A DNA stretch of 64,000 nucleotides, taken from assembly GCF_007970185.1 (NCBI RefSeq), contig NZ_CP042431.1, positions 1,240,001 to 1,304,000 of the forward strand, written 5' to 3'. The notes beneath the pieces were generated by a model that saw nothing but the letters and a program-made list of their open reading frames with translations, was not told the DNA's origin and did not search any database. Positions 15,719-24,555 of this stretch are shown here, piece after piece. The translations under genes were made by a program, and so were the position numbers. Every line of letters starts with the position of its first letter. The first letter of the stretch is position 1. The DNA is from Pseudobacter ginsenosidimutans. GTDB taxonomy: Bacteria > Bacteroidota > Bacteroidia > Chitinophagales > Chitinophagaceae.

Positions 15719-17230
15719 ATGAACGAGAGACAACCATACGAACAACACTTGGCAGACAAAATGCAACAGCTTCCTCCTCCCCTGGAGCCTGATAAGGCAT
15801 GGGAAAAGATGAAGATCTTGCTCGACAAGGAACTTCCCCGCGGCAACGGAGCCGGCGGCAATGGCCGCTGGTGGATCATCGGGATGATCGCGGGCATCCT
15901 CTTCATCGGAACCTGGATCTTGTATCAACCGGATCCTGAAAAGATCACTGCTGCAAAAAAACCGACTGCTGTTGAATCGCTGCCCAATGCTTCCCAACAA
16001 AACCAGGAAAGCATCACCAAACTGCCACCAGTACAACATCCGCCTGGAGCTACCAAAGAAGCACCCACACGGAACCAAAAGAACAGCAAAGCCAATGCCG
16101 ATGCAGCACGCACGGACCAGGCCATCGTAGCTGCCAAAAAGCAGGTCATCAGAGATGACCAGTCGCAAACCGATGAAGATATTGGAACCAGCATCCAATC
16201 CGTTCATCCCATTCCCCAAAACAATAAACTCCCTGCCTATACCGAAAACTCTACTCATCCTTCAAAATCGATAAAAGAAAACAACAGCAACACAGACCTG
16301 CCCGCTTCTAACGTTGATATAAAACCGAAGTCAGACGCAGACCTGATAAAATCTTCCAACAGCGATTCAGAGCTTAACGGTTCAATGCCGGCTGACATCG
16401 TTACAAACCCTTTCCTGATCGAAACCAATCAACTGTTGCCAGGCCAGGAAATGAGCGCCCGCAAGTCTTTCAGCCACCAGCAACTGGCAGTGAAATACAA
16501 AGCGCCCAAAAAGATCAACCGGAAATCAGATAAACAGGATCGTGCATTTGCCTTCGGGTTCTCATTGCCCCTGGCATTTCCCGTGGCAGATCAAAAAGCC
16601 CTGGGCTATAATTTCCGTGGTGGCTCCAACACCGTGTCGGATTATATCCCCTCGCCGCATGTGCAATACCATCTCAACAGGAAAACCTTCTTTCAAACGG
16701 AAATACAGGTTGTGGCCCCGCAATACATCAGACCAATACTGATGTACCAGCAAAAGACCATGACCAATCCCAATACATGGATGTACAATTCCGTGTATGC
16801 AAGGAAGCTCTATTACTTCAACCTGCCGGTTTCAGTTTATCACAGCCCCATGCCCAATTTCTTCCTGGGAACCGGACTGCAGTTCTCATCACTGATGAGC
16901 GGGGTGGCAATGTATGAAGACAAAAAAGTGTATGGTAACCAGGAAACCATCCTGAATCAACAATTCAACCGCATCAGTCATGATTCCCTCACCAACCGGA
17001 TGAGCAATTCAGAAATTCGCTTACTCTTAGACGTTAATTATTACTGGCAGCGCTTCACAGTAGGTCTTCGTTACAACCAGGCTTTTGGCAATTATGCCAG
17101 CTTCCGGCTCAACAATACCACCGGCTACACATACGATAAGAACAAGGCATTGTTCTTCTATCTCAGGTATAATATCTGGGAAGACAAGAAACGCAACGCA
17201 CCCGCGCGCTCTATGTTAACGCTTAAATAA
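15719..17230 (+). CDS. Membrane-anchored outer-membrane-barrel-like protein, putative sigma partner
   Basis: 503 residues. The cytoplasmic N-terminus (1-50, acidic and Pro-rich with a KAWEKMKILLDKEL helix) precedes a single membrane helix (about 51-68, WWIIGMIAGILFIGTWIL). Then comes a low-complexity linker rich in Asn, Gln, Ser and Lys (about 75-255) and a C-terminal beta-rich domain (about 270-495) with alternating aromatic strands like the OMP_b-brl family. Following an ECF sigma gene by 5 bp, it fits an anti-sigma-like role; direct binding is inferred. An inner-membrane helix and barrel domain in one chain is odd, so the C-terminal part may be a soluble barrel-like domain. The last 15 bp overlap the 3' end of mutL. 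Confidence 0.7.
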   Translation: MNERQPYEQHLADKMQQLPPPLEPDKAWEKMKILLDKELPRGNGAGGNGRWWIIGMIAGILFIGTWILYQPDPEKITAAKKPTAVESLPNASQQNQESITKLPPVQHPPGATKEAPTRNQKNSKANADAARTDQAIVAAKKQVIRDDQSQTDEDIGTSIQSVHPIPQNNKLPAYTENSTHPSKSIKENNSNTDLPASNVDIKPKSDADLIKSSNSDSELNGSMPADIVTNPFLIETNQLLPGQEMSARKSFSHQQLAVKYKAPKKINRKSDKQDRAFAFGFSLPLAFPVADQKALGYNFRGGSNTVSDYIPSPHVQYHLNRKTFFQTEIQVVAPQYIRPILMYQQKTMTNPNTWMYNSVYARKLYYFNLPVSVYHSPMPNFFLGTGLQFSSLMSGVAMYEDKKVYGNQETILNQQFNRISHDSLTNRMSNSEIRLLLDVNYYWQRFTVGLRYNQAFGNYASFRLNNTTGYTYDKNKALFFYLRYNIWEDKKRNAPARSMLTLK

Positions 17231-19174
17231 CTGTTCCAGGTAATCCTTCTTGAACTCGATGTAGGTAGGGCTTCCACCTGCCGTTACATTGTGTTGCCTG
17301 CATTGGAAGAGATCGGTTACCAGTGTGCGCATCTCGCGCTCTGCCAATGCTGTTCCTGGCTTGACAGCTTGTTGCCAGCTCAATGAACGGATCAGTTTTT
17401 CGCGTCTGGAGAATTTGAGATCAGCACTGAAATGTTTGAACTGTTCCAGTAATTGCTCGATTACCACTTTCTCATTACCGGCTTCCAGGTCGGCAGGCGT
17501 TCCATTGATCAGAAATCCCTGCTTTCCGGCAGGCTCGATGAGATAGCCCAATATTTCCAGATCAGGCAGCAGATCGCTCATCAGGGCGGTATCCTGGGCA
17601 GATAGCTCAATTGTTTGCGGGAACAGGCTGCGTTGTGAAGCCATCGGCTTGCCGCTGGCCGCAGCTGCGAAGCGCTCATACAGCACACGCTCATGCGCCA
17701 GCTGCTGGTGTACTAAAATATATCCGCGATTGGTGGGAGCAACAATATAAGAGAAATGCAATTGCAGCATCGGCGCATCTTCCAGCACACGCATCTCCTG
17801 TTTCGGTTGTGCGCCATAGATAGCCAGCAACGGATCGGTCTCTTCTGAATATTCCTGAACAGGTTGTTTGGTCCTGATCTGGTCCAGCAATGATTCAAAA
17901 GGTTTCTCTTTGCCTTCCGTGCCGGGCAATGCACCGCCGGCAGCCAGTATGGCCGACTGTTCATCGGACTTGCTTTGCTGCGAAGGTTCATAGAACTCTT
18001 TCCAGTTCTTCAGTCCTGCATTCTTTTCCGAAGGAGGAATAGACCAGGCCTGATGTTTCTGCGTGAAATTCTGATAGAGCTGGGAAGATGCCGCGGCAGC
18101 CTGTTTATCTTCCGTGAATGGTTTGTTCAGCGCATCCAGTTGCTGGATATTGGGATCGAGATCGAATTCAAGTGTAGGCGTAATGCTGAACTGCGCCAGC
18201 GCATGTTTCACCGCCGCCTGCACAAAAGCATATACGATCTTCTCATCTTCGAACTTGATCTCCTGCTTGGTGGGATGCACGTTGATGTCTACCTGCGCAG
18301 GATCCAGATCGATGAATAACACATAGAGTGGAAAACTATCGGGTGCAATCAGATCCTGGTACGCACTCATGAGCGCGTGGTTCAGGTATGGACTGCGAAT
18401 GAAGCGGTTGTTGACGAAGAAGTACTGATCACCTCTCGTTTTCTTGGCAGTATCCGGCTTACCAACAAATCCGTGGATATTGAGGTAATCCGTCTTCTCC
18501 TGCACTGTCACCAGTTTTGAATTGTAACTATTGCCGAATAATTGCACGATCCTCTGCTTCAATGTTCCTTTTTCGAGATGGAACATTTCGGTGCCGTTAC
18601 TGGTAAGGGAGAAAAATAATTCAGGGAAGCTCAGCGCCACGCGAATGAACTCATCCACGATATGCCTGTTCTCGGCAGGATTGCTTTTCAGGAAATTCCT
18701 TCTCGCCGGAATATTGAAGAAAAGATTCTTCATGGCGATGCTGGTACCTACAGGACTTGCTACAGGTTCCTGCTTGATCACCGTACTGTTTTCTATTTCG
18801 ATATAAGTACCCGCTTCATCGATCTCGCGGCGACTCTTCAGCACTACCTGCGCTACGGCCGCAATCGAAGCAAGCGCTTCACCGCGGAAGCCCATGGTAC
18901 GGATATGAAAAAGATCATCGATATTCCTGATCTTGGAGGTGGCATGCCGCTCAAAACACATACGGGCGTCGGTTTCACTCATACCCTTGCCATTATCGAT
19001 CACCTGGATCAGTTGTTTACCGGCATCCTGGATGATCAGACGGATCTCGGTTGCACCGGCATCAACAGCATTCTCCAGCAATTCCTTCACCGCACTGGCA
19101 GGGCGCTGGATCACTTCTCCCGCTGCAATCTGATTGGCTATATTGTCAGGTAATAATTGTATTATGTCAGGCAA
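17216..19174 (-). CDS. mutL: DNA mismatch repair protein MutL
   Basis: 652 residues starting at a TTG (19174-19172), which gives the standard MPDIIQLLPDNIANQIAAGE start. The GHKL ATPase domain has NAVDAGAT, DNGKGM and GFRGEAL in order within the first 100 residues; the N-terminal domain runs to about 330, followed by a variable linker and the C-terminal dimerisation domain. It couples MutS mismatch recognition to downstream repair. The endonuclease motif DQHAxxE is altered to HQQLAHE near 488-500, and the CPHGRP-type C-terminal box is replaced by NVTAGGSPTYIE, so nicking activity is doubtful. Convergent with, and overlapping 15 bp of, the preceding gene. Confidence 0.96.
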   Translation of the reverse strand: MPDIIQLLPDNIANQIAAGEVIQRPASAVKELLENAVDAGATEIRLIIQDAGKQLIQVIDNGKGMSETDARMCFERHATSKIRNIDDLFHIRTMGFRGEALASIAAVAQVVLKSRREIDEAGTYIEIENSTVIKQEPVASPVGTSIAMKNLFFNIPARRNFLKSNPAENRHIVDEFIRVALSFPELFFSLTSNGTEMFHLEKGTLKQRIVQLFGNSYNSKLVTVQEKTDYLNIHGFVGKPDTAKKTRGDQYFFVNNRFIRSPYLNHALMSAYQDLIAPDSFPLYVLFIDLDPAQVDINVHPTKQEIKFEDEKIVYAFVQAAVKHALAQFSITPTLEFDLDPNIQQLDALNKPFTEDKQAAAASSQLYQNFTQKHQAWSIPPSEKNAGLKNWKEFYEPSQQSKSDEQSAILAAGGALPGTEGKEKPFESLLDQIRTKQPVQEYSEETDPLLAIYGAQPKQEMRVLEDAPMLQLHFSYIVAPTNRGYILVHQQLAHERVLYERFAAAASGKPMASQRSLFPQTIELSAQDTALMSDLLPDLEILGYLIEPAGKQGFLINGTPADLEAGNEKVVIEQLLEQFKHFSADLKFSRREKLIRSLSWQQAVKPGTALAEREMRTLVTDLFQCRQHNVTAGGSPTYIEFKKDYLEQLFKR

Positions 19175-19199
19175 AACCTACGCTCCCTTGTTTAATGTG

Positions 19200-19232
19200 C
19201 AAAAATAAGGGAATATTATGCCTACTATCAAA
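19200..19232 (-). promoter_or_regulatory. mutL promoter
   Basis: Minus strand: TTTG at 19232-19229, 21-nt spacer, TATTTTTG at 19207-19200; both boxes fit the Bacteroidota consensus. The TTG start of mutL is 26 nt downstream. Confidence 0.7.
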
Positions 19233-19311
19233 TAGCTACCCGTTTGTGCGTTTTTCTACGTGAATTTGCAGGTTTATCCTTAATTTGTGCAATTAACTGC
19301 AAGATGTCATT

Positions 19312-22224
19312 ATGAAGAAACTCCTACTATTATTATTGCTCGGCTCTACTGCCATTGCGCAGGCGCAGCGCCGTTCGCATCTCCCGGCAGACCAATGGGT
19401 AGACAGTGTTTTCAAATCACTCTCCAAAGAAGAGAAGATCACACAACTGATGAACATCAGAGTGTCTACCATCGGGCCCAATCGCACAGCATTGTTCCTG
19501 GACAAAGAAGTGGAAGAAGCAGTACGCAAGTACAATGTAGGAAGTCTTTGTCTGTTTCAGGGCGGGCCTATCAAACAGGCTCAGACCATCAATTATTACC
19601 AGTCTGTTGCAAAAACTCCGCTCCTCATCACCATCGATGGTGAAAATGGTGTTGGTATGCGCTTCGACAGTGTGATGGGACTTCCCCGTCAGATGATGCT
19701 CGGCGCAGCACATGATCCTGCACTGGCCTACCAGTACGGTCAGGTAGTGGCCGAACAATGCAAGCGCATAGGCATACAGGTGAATTATGCGCCTGTAGTA
19801 GACATCAATAACAATCCCGCCAATCCGGTGATCAACGACAGATCATTGGGAGAAGATAAATACAGGGTGGCCGAGTACGGCGTTCAGTACATGAAAGGTA
19901 TGCAGGACAATGGTGTGATGGCCTGCGCCAAACACTTTCCCGGTCATGGTGATGTAGCAGTTGATTCTCACCACGATCTTCCTGTGATCAACAAAACCAG
20001 GGCAGAGCTGGATTCACTGGAGCTCTATCCATTCCGCGAGCTCATCAAAGCTGGTGTTGGCTCCGTGATGGTAGCCCATTTGCAGGTGAATTCCATCGAC
20101 AATGGCGTCAATAGACCTACTTCCATTTCTTCCAAAGCCGTTACCAACCTGCTCAAAAAAGAGCTGGGCTTCACCGGCCTCACTTTCACCGATGCACTCG
20201 AAATGAAAGGTGTTGCAAAATTCTATCCCGATGGTGAAAACAGCCTCCAGAGCCTGATTGCAGGCAACGACATGCTTTGTCTTCCCGGCAATATCCCCGG
20301 CAGTATCGAAAAAGTGCTGAAAGCCATCCGCAAGAAAAAACTCAATTGGAAAGACATCGACGCACGCGTGAAGAAAGTACTGTATGCCAAATACCAGTAC
20401 GGCCTCGCCAACCTGCAACCCATCGATATCAACAATATCACTGAAGACCTCAATAGCAAAGTGCCCATGATGCGCAGGATAATCGCTGAAAAAGCGATTA
20501 CCCTTCTCCGCAATGATGAATATGGCATATTCCCGCTCACCAAAGGGAAACGCGTTGCCTATGTAGGTTTCGGTCTGGATAAAGACAATGCATTTGCAGC
20601 AGAAGTTCGCAAAAACTATGATGCGCAGGTTTTCTATTTCGATTACAATCTCGACAGCAGCCGAGTGGAGCCGATGCTTCAGTTGCTGAAGAATCGTTTC
20701 GATGTGGTAGTGCTCGGCCTGCACAATTACAACCGTTTCCCCGCCAACAATTTCGGCGTGAGCAATGCAGCCATGAACCTCATGAAGGGTCTGCAGCAAC
20801 AACACAAGACCATTACCATGGCCTTCGGAAACCCTTACCTGATCAAGAATTTCTGTGATGCCAAAGTATTGCTGGCCTGTTACGAAGATGACGATATTAC
20901 ACAATCTGCCGGAGCAGACCTGCTGTATGGCAAGTTCTCCGCAAAAGGACAATTACCCGTCACCATCTGCGATGCCTTCAAATTTGGCGATGGCATCGTA
21001 GCACATAAAATATTGAAAGAGGCCGCGCCTGCTTCTCTCGGTTTCAACCAGGCCCGCATGACTGCTCAGATCGATAGCATCGTTACAGATGCCATCGCAA
21101 AAAATGCGATCCCCGGCGCAGTGGTACTGGTGGCAAAAGATGGAAAAGTGGTTTTCGATCGCGCATACGGTCATCTTACCTACGACAGCACCGAATCGAT
21201 GTATCCCGAAACCATTTTCGATCTGGCCTCAATCACCAAGGTGATGGCCACTACCATTTCCGTAATGAAACTGGTAGACGAAGGCAAACTCGATATCAAC
21301 AAAACCCTGGGCGATTATCTTCCCTGGGTGAAAGGTTCCGACAAAGAGAACCTGAAGCTCCGCGATGTGCTGTTGCACCAGGCCGGACTGAAATCCTTCA
21401 TTCCTTTTTATCGTGGAACCCTCACCGGTACCGATGGCAGACCCAACTGGGCCTATTACTCCATGAAGCCCGATTCTCTGCACCAGGTACGCGTTGCCAA
21501 TGGCCTCTACCTGCGCAATGATTATCCGGACACGATGTACAATATCATCGTAAAAAGTCAACTTGAACCCGGCAATCGCTATATCTACAGCGATAACGAT
21601 TTCATCTTCCTCGGTAAAATAGTGGAAGCCATTTCCGGCATGCCGCTGGATCAATACGTGAAGAAAACCTTCTACGACAAACTGAACCTGGCCACTACCG
21701 GCTTCAAGCCCCGCGACCGTTTCCCGCTTAGCTATATTGCTCCCACCGAGAACGAAGCGCTGTTCCGTCGCCAGTTGATCCAGGGTGATGTACACGATCC
21801 GGGGGCTGCCATGTTCGGCGGCGTAGCTGGTCATGCCGGTCTTTTCAGCAATGCCTACGATCTCGCGGTGCTGGCACAAATGCTGCTCAATGGCGGAGTG
21901 ATCGATGGCAAGAACTTCTTCAGCAAAGCCACGCTGGATGAGTTCACAGCTTACCAGAGCGATATCAGTCGTCGTGGTCTCGGATTCGACAAACCCGAGA
22001 AAGACAATGCAACGCGCAAGGAAGCCTATCCAACACTGAGCGCCTCACCGCTCACTTTCGGTCATACCGGTTTCACCGGCACCTGCATCTGGATGGATCC
22101 CAAGTACAACCTCACGTACATCTTCCTTTCCAATCGTGTGAACAGCACCGAGCCCAACAAATTCGGCAACCTGAGCGTACGCCCCAAAGTACACGAGGCC
22201 ATTTACCAGGCTTTGCTCCATTGA
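19312..22224 (+). CDS. GH3 glycosidase (NagZ-type) fused to a serine beta-lactamase-fold hydrolase
   Basis: 970 residues with a signal peptide ending near 19. Residues about 30-380 form a GH3 beta-N-acetylhexosaminidase domain: the KHFPGHGDVAVDSHHD loop near 206-221 holds the His-Asp general acid pair of NagZ enzymes, and FTDALEM near 294-300 carries the nucleophile Asp. A middle GH3 C-terminal-like domain (about 390-560) precedes a class C beta-lactamase-fold domain (about 590-965) with SITK near 639, YSDN near 758 and HTG near 917 in the KTG position. The two parts could process muropeptides: sugar cleavage plus peptide or ester cleavage. This fusion is common in Bacteroidota; periplasmic location is inferred. 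Confidence 0.92.
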   Translation: MKKLLLLLLLGSTAIAQAQRRSHLPADQWVDSVFKSLSKEEKITQLMNIRVSTIGPNRTALFLDKEVEEAVRKYNVGSLCLFQGGPIKQAQTINYYQSVAKTPLLITIDGENGVGMRFDSVMGLPRQMMLGAAHDPALAYQYGQVVAEQCKRIGIQVNYAPVVDINNNPANPVINDRSLGEDKYRVAEYGVQYMKGMQDNGVMACAKHFPGHGDVAVDSHHDLPVINKTRAELDSLELYPFRELIKAGVGSVMVAHLQVNSIDNGVNRPTSISSKAVTNLLKKELGFTGLTFTDALEMKGVAKFYPDGENSLQSLIAGNDMLCLPGNIPGSIEKVLKAIRKKKLNWKDIDARVKKVLYAKYQYGLANLQPIDINNITEDLNSKVPMMRRIIAEKAITLLRNDEYGIFPLTKGKRVAYVGFGLDKDNAFAAEVRKNYDAQVFYFDYNLDSSRVEPMLQLLKNRFDVVVLGLHNYNRFPANNFGVSNAAMNLMKGLQQQHKTITMAFGNPYLIKNFCDAKVLLACYEDDDITQSAGADLLYGKFSAKGQLPVTICDAFKFGDGIVAHKILKEAAPASLGFNQARMTAQIDSIVTDAIAKNAIPGAVVLVAKDGKVVFDRAYGHLTYDSTESMYPETIFDLASITKVMATTISVMKLVDEGKLDINKTLGDYLPWVKGSDKENLKLRDVLLHQAGLKSFIPFYRGTLTGTDGRPNWAYYSMKPDSLHQVRVANGLYLRNDYPDTMYNIIVKSQLEPGNRYIYSDNDFIFLGKIVEAISGMPLDQYVKKTFYDKLNLATTGFKPRDRFPLSYIAPTENEALFRRQLIQGDVHDPGAAMFGGVAGHAGLFSNAYDLAVLAQMLLNGGVIDGKNFFSKATLDEFTAYQSDISRRGLGFDKPEKDNATRKEAYPTLSASPLTFGHTGFTGTCIWMDPKYNLTYIFLSNRVNSTEPNKFGNLSVRPKVHEAIYQALLH

Positions 22225-22315
22225 CAACAACAGTAAAGCACAGCCGAAAAGCCCAATCAAAAGAGAATCAAGAAAAGTGGAAAAAGGAAAAATAGAATTC
22301 AACAAATCATAAAAT

Positions 22316-22350
22316 AAAAATGGTCACCCGCCCCGGCGACCATTTTTATT
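22316..22350 (+). terminator. Intrinsic terminator after the GH3 fusion gene
   Basis: Perfect 10-bp stem AAAAATGGTC/GACCATTTTT (22316-22325 with 22338-22347), a 12-nt C-rich loop and a following T-rich run. Confidence 0.85.
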
Positions 22351-22427
22351 TAGCACAAGCACCCCTCGCCAGCCATTCATAACCCCTGACGCACCCTCAC
22401 CCTCCTCTCCCCCACTCAGCGTGTTGA

Positions 22428-22581
22428 GCAAATGGGGGCATGAGTAACACAGGCCTTCGAAACAAAAGCTCCACAGCCCATCTCATTCCCCACAGCCCCA
22501 TCCCCCGAACCCCAGGCCCAATCAAACCTAAAAAAGCGCCGGTTTGTTTCGTCAGCCAGTGTTACTCATGACCCCATTTGC
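22428..22581. repeat. 39-bp long inverted repeat upstream of korA
   Basis: Arms at 22428-22466 and 22543-22581 match at 34 of 39 positions when one is reversed; both begin GCAAATGGGG and end CGAAACAAA and include CATGAGTAACAC. They are separated by 76 bp of C-rich sequence. GTGTTGAG outside the left arm has a counterpart GTATTGAG outside the right arm at a 10-bp offset. The structure resembles a small non-autonomous (MITE-like) element or a large leader hairpin. Confidence 0.75.
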
Positions 22582-22653
22582 GGAATCCCCCTCAATACAT
22601 TAACAATTGTTATTTTTCCGCTTTGCGAAACACGCCCAACCCCCAACTTTAGT

Positions 22654-22661
22654 TAATTTTG
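22654..22661 (+). promoter_or_regulatory. TAATTTTG minus-7 element for korA
   Basis: Exact TAnnTTTG match, 21 bp before the ATG at 22682. It fixes the downstream start over the longer frame. Confidence 0.6.
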
Positions 22662-22681
22662 CCGTTTACAAAACTTCCCCA

Positions 22682-24538
22682 ATGAGCAGAAAAGAAGAAG
22701 TGCTGCAGGATGTTGTCATAAAATTTGCCGGAGATTCCGGTGATGGTATGCAATTAACTGGCAGTCAATTCACTAACAATACAGCCCTGCTGGGTATCGA
22801 CCTGGCTACCTTCCCCGACTTCCCGGCCGAGATCCGCGCACCCCAGGGAACTCTCCCCGGCGTGAGCGGTTACCAGCTCCGTTTCTCCAGCGACCGCGTG
22901 TTCACTCCCGGTGATGAATGTGATGTACTTGTAGCAATGAATGCAGCGGCCCTCAAAGCCAATCTGAGGGGTCTCAAGAAAGGCGGCAAGATCATCGCCA
23001 ATACTGATGGCTTCGATACCAAGAATCTCCGTCTCGCCAATTATCCCGATGGCGTGAATCCACTGGATGACGACAGTCTCTCCAACTATGAAGTGTATCG
23101 CATGGACGTTACCAAAATGACACGCGAAGCACTCAAGGATATTCAGATGGGAACCAAAGAGAAAGACCGTGCCAAGAACATGTTCGTGCTCGGCTTCCTG
23201 TACTGGATGTATAACCGCGATATGGAAAACACCATCCAGTTCCTCACAGAAAAATTCGGAAAGAAACAGGAGATCCTCGATAGCAACGTGAGAGCATTGC
23301 AGGCCGGATACAATTTCGGAGACACTACTGAAACTTTCACTACCAGGTTCAAAGTGGAAAAAGCGAAAATGGAATCCGGTACTTACCGCTCCATCATGGG
23401 CAACCAGGCGCTCGCACTTGGACTGATCGCCGCTTCACAAAAAAGCGGACTGCCCATCTTCCTCGGAACTTATCCCATCACGCCCGCTTCTGATATCCTT
23501 CATGAGCTCAGCAAGCACAAGGCTTTTGGTGTAAGAACCTTCCAGGCGGAAGACGAGATCGCAGGTATCACATCCGCCATCGGCGCTTCCTACGGCGGAT
23601 TGCTGGGCATTACCACTACTTCAGGTCCGGGTATGGCACTCAAAGGTGAAGCGATGGGACTGGCAGTGATGCTGGAAATTCCTTTGCTGGTCATAAACAT
23701 TCAACGTGGTGGCCCATCAACCGGCCTGCCCACCAAAACAGAACAGAGCGATCTGCTGCAGGCATACTACGGTCGTAACGGCGAATGCCCCATGCCCATT
23801 ATCTCTGCCAGCACACCTTCTGATTGTTTCGACGCAGCCTACGAAGCCGTTCGCATCGCTGTGCAGCATATGACGCCCGTGATCCTGCTGAGTGATGGCT
23901 ATATCGCCAATGGCGCTGAGCCCTGGCGTTTCCCGCAATCAGATGATCTCGCTTCCATCGAAGTGAAGTTTAAAACAGAACTGGGAGAAGATGAAGAAAA
24001 ATACCTTCCCTATCTCCGTGATGAAAAACTGGTCCGTCCCTGGGCTATCCCCGGAACACCAGGACTGGAGCACCGCATCGGTGGCCTGGAAAAACAGAAC
24101 ATCACCGGTAACGTTAGCTACGATCCCGAGAACCACCAGTTGATGGTGAAGATCAGGCAGGAAAAAGTAGATAAGATCGCAGATTATATTCCCGAGCAAA
24201 CGCTGGACAGTGGCCCCGAAAAAGGGAAGGTGCTGATCCTCGGTTGGGGATCAACGTATGGTGCTATCAAGAGCGCAGTAGCAGAGTTACAGGCAGAAGG
24301 ACATGCAGTAAGCCATGCACACCTGCGTTACATGCGTCCTTTCCCGAGAAACCTCGGAGCCATGCTGAAGAACTTCGATCATATCCTGATCCCCGAGATC
24401 AACAATGGTCAGCTCATCAAGATCATTCGCGATCAATTCCTCGTGGATGCCAAAGGATACAATAAGATCATGGGAGTACCCATCACCAAAACAGAACTGG
24501 TGATGAAACTTCACGAAATACTGGGAGGAGCGAACTAA
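22682..24538 (+). CDS. korA: 2-oxoglutarate:ferredoxin oxidoreductase alpha subunit (fused gamma-alpha)
   Basis: 618 residues. The N-terminal gamma domain (about 1-190) opens with VVIKFAGDSGDGMQLTG, the CoA/ferredoxin-side signature, and the alpha domain (about 215-600) has the GTYPITPASDILHELSK pattern and EDEIAGITSAIGASYGG. Together with a TPP-binding beta subunit it oxidises 2-oxoglutarate to succinyl-CoA, reducing ferredoxin. The length fits the fused form. The beta gene korB normally follows, but here the next gene is on the opposite strand 15 bp away. A terminator stem includes the stop codon. Substrate could also be another 2-oxoacid. Confidence 0.92.
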   Translation: MSRKEEVLQDVVIKFAGDSGDGMQLTGSQFTNNTALLGIDLATFPDFPAEIRAPQGTLPGVSGYQLRFSSDRVFTPGDECDVLVAMNAAALKANLRGLKKGGKIIANTDGFDTKNLRLANYPDGVNPLDDDSLSNYEVYRMDVTKMTREALKDIQMGTKEKDRAKNMFVLGFLYWMYNRDMENTIQFLTEKFGKKQEILDSNVRALQAGYNFGDTTETFTTRFKVEKAKMESGTYRSIMGNQALALGLIAASQKSGLPIFLGTYPITPASDILHELSKHKAFGVRTFQAEDEIAGITSAIGASYGGLLGITTTSGPGMALKGEAMGLAVMLEIPLLVINIQRGGPSTGLPTKTEQSDLLQAYYGRNGECPMPIISASTPSDCFDAAYEAVRIAVQHMTPVILLSDGYIANGAEPWRFPQSDDLASIEVKFKTELGEDEEKYLPYLRDEKLVRPWAIPGTPGLEHRIGGLEKQNITGNVSYDPENHQLMVKIRQEKVDKIADYIPEQTLDSGPEKGKVLILGWGSTYGAIKSAVAELQAEGHAVSHAHLRYMRPFPRNLGAMLKNFDHILIPEINNGQLIKIIRDQFLVDAKGYNKIMGVPITKTELVMKLHEILGGAN

Positions 24539-24555
24539 GGTTCGCTCTTTTCTTT
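24528..24555 (+). terminator. Terminator containing the korA stop codon
   Basis: Perfect stem GAGCGAAC/GTTCGCTC (24528-24535 with 24540-24547) with the loop TAAG, in which the TAA is the korA stop codon, followed by TTTTCTTT. It rules out read-through to any distal korB. Confidence 0.8.

Larger units (their letters stand above)
22225..22681. other. 457-bp intergenic region between the GH3 fusion and korA
   Basis: It contains a terminator (22316-22347), a C-rich stretch, a 39-bp long inverted repeat (22428-22581) and the korA promoter. No gene was seen. An in-frame upward extension of korA to 22607 overlaps the promoter and is not used. Confidence 0.6.
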
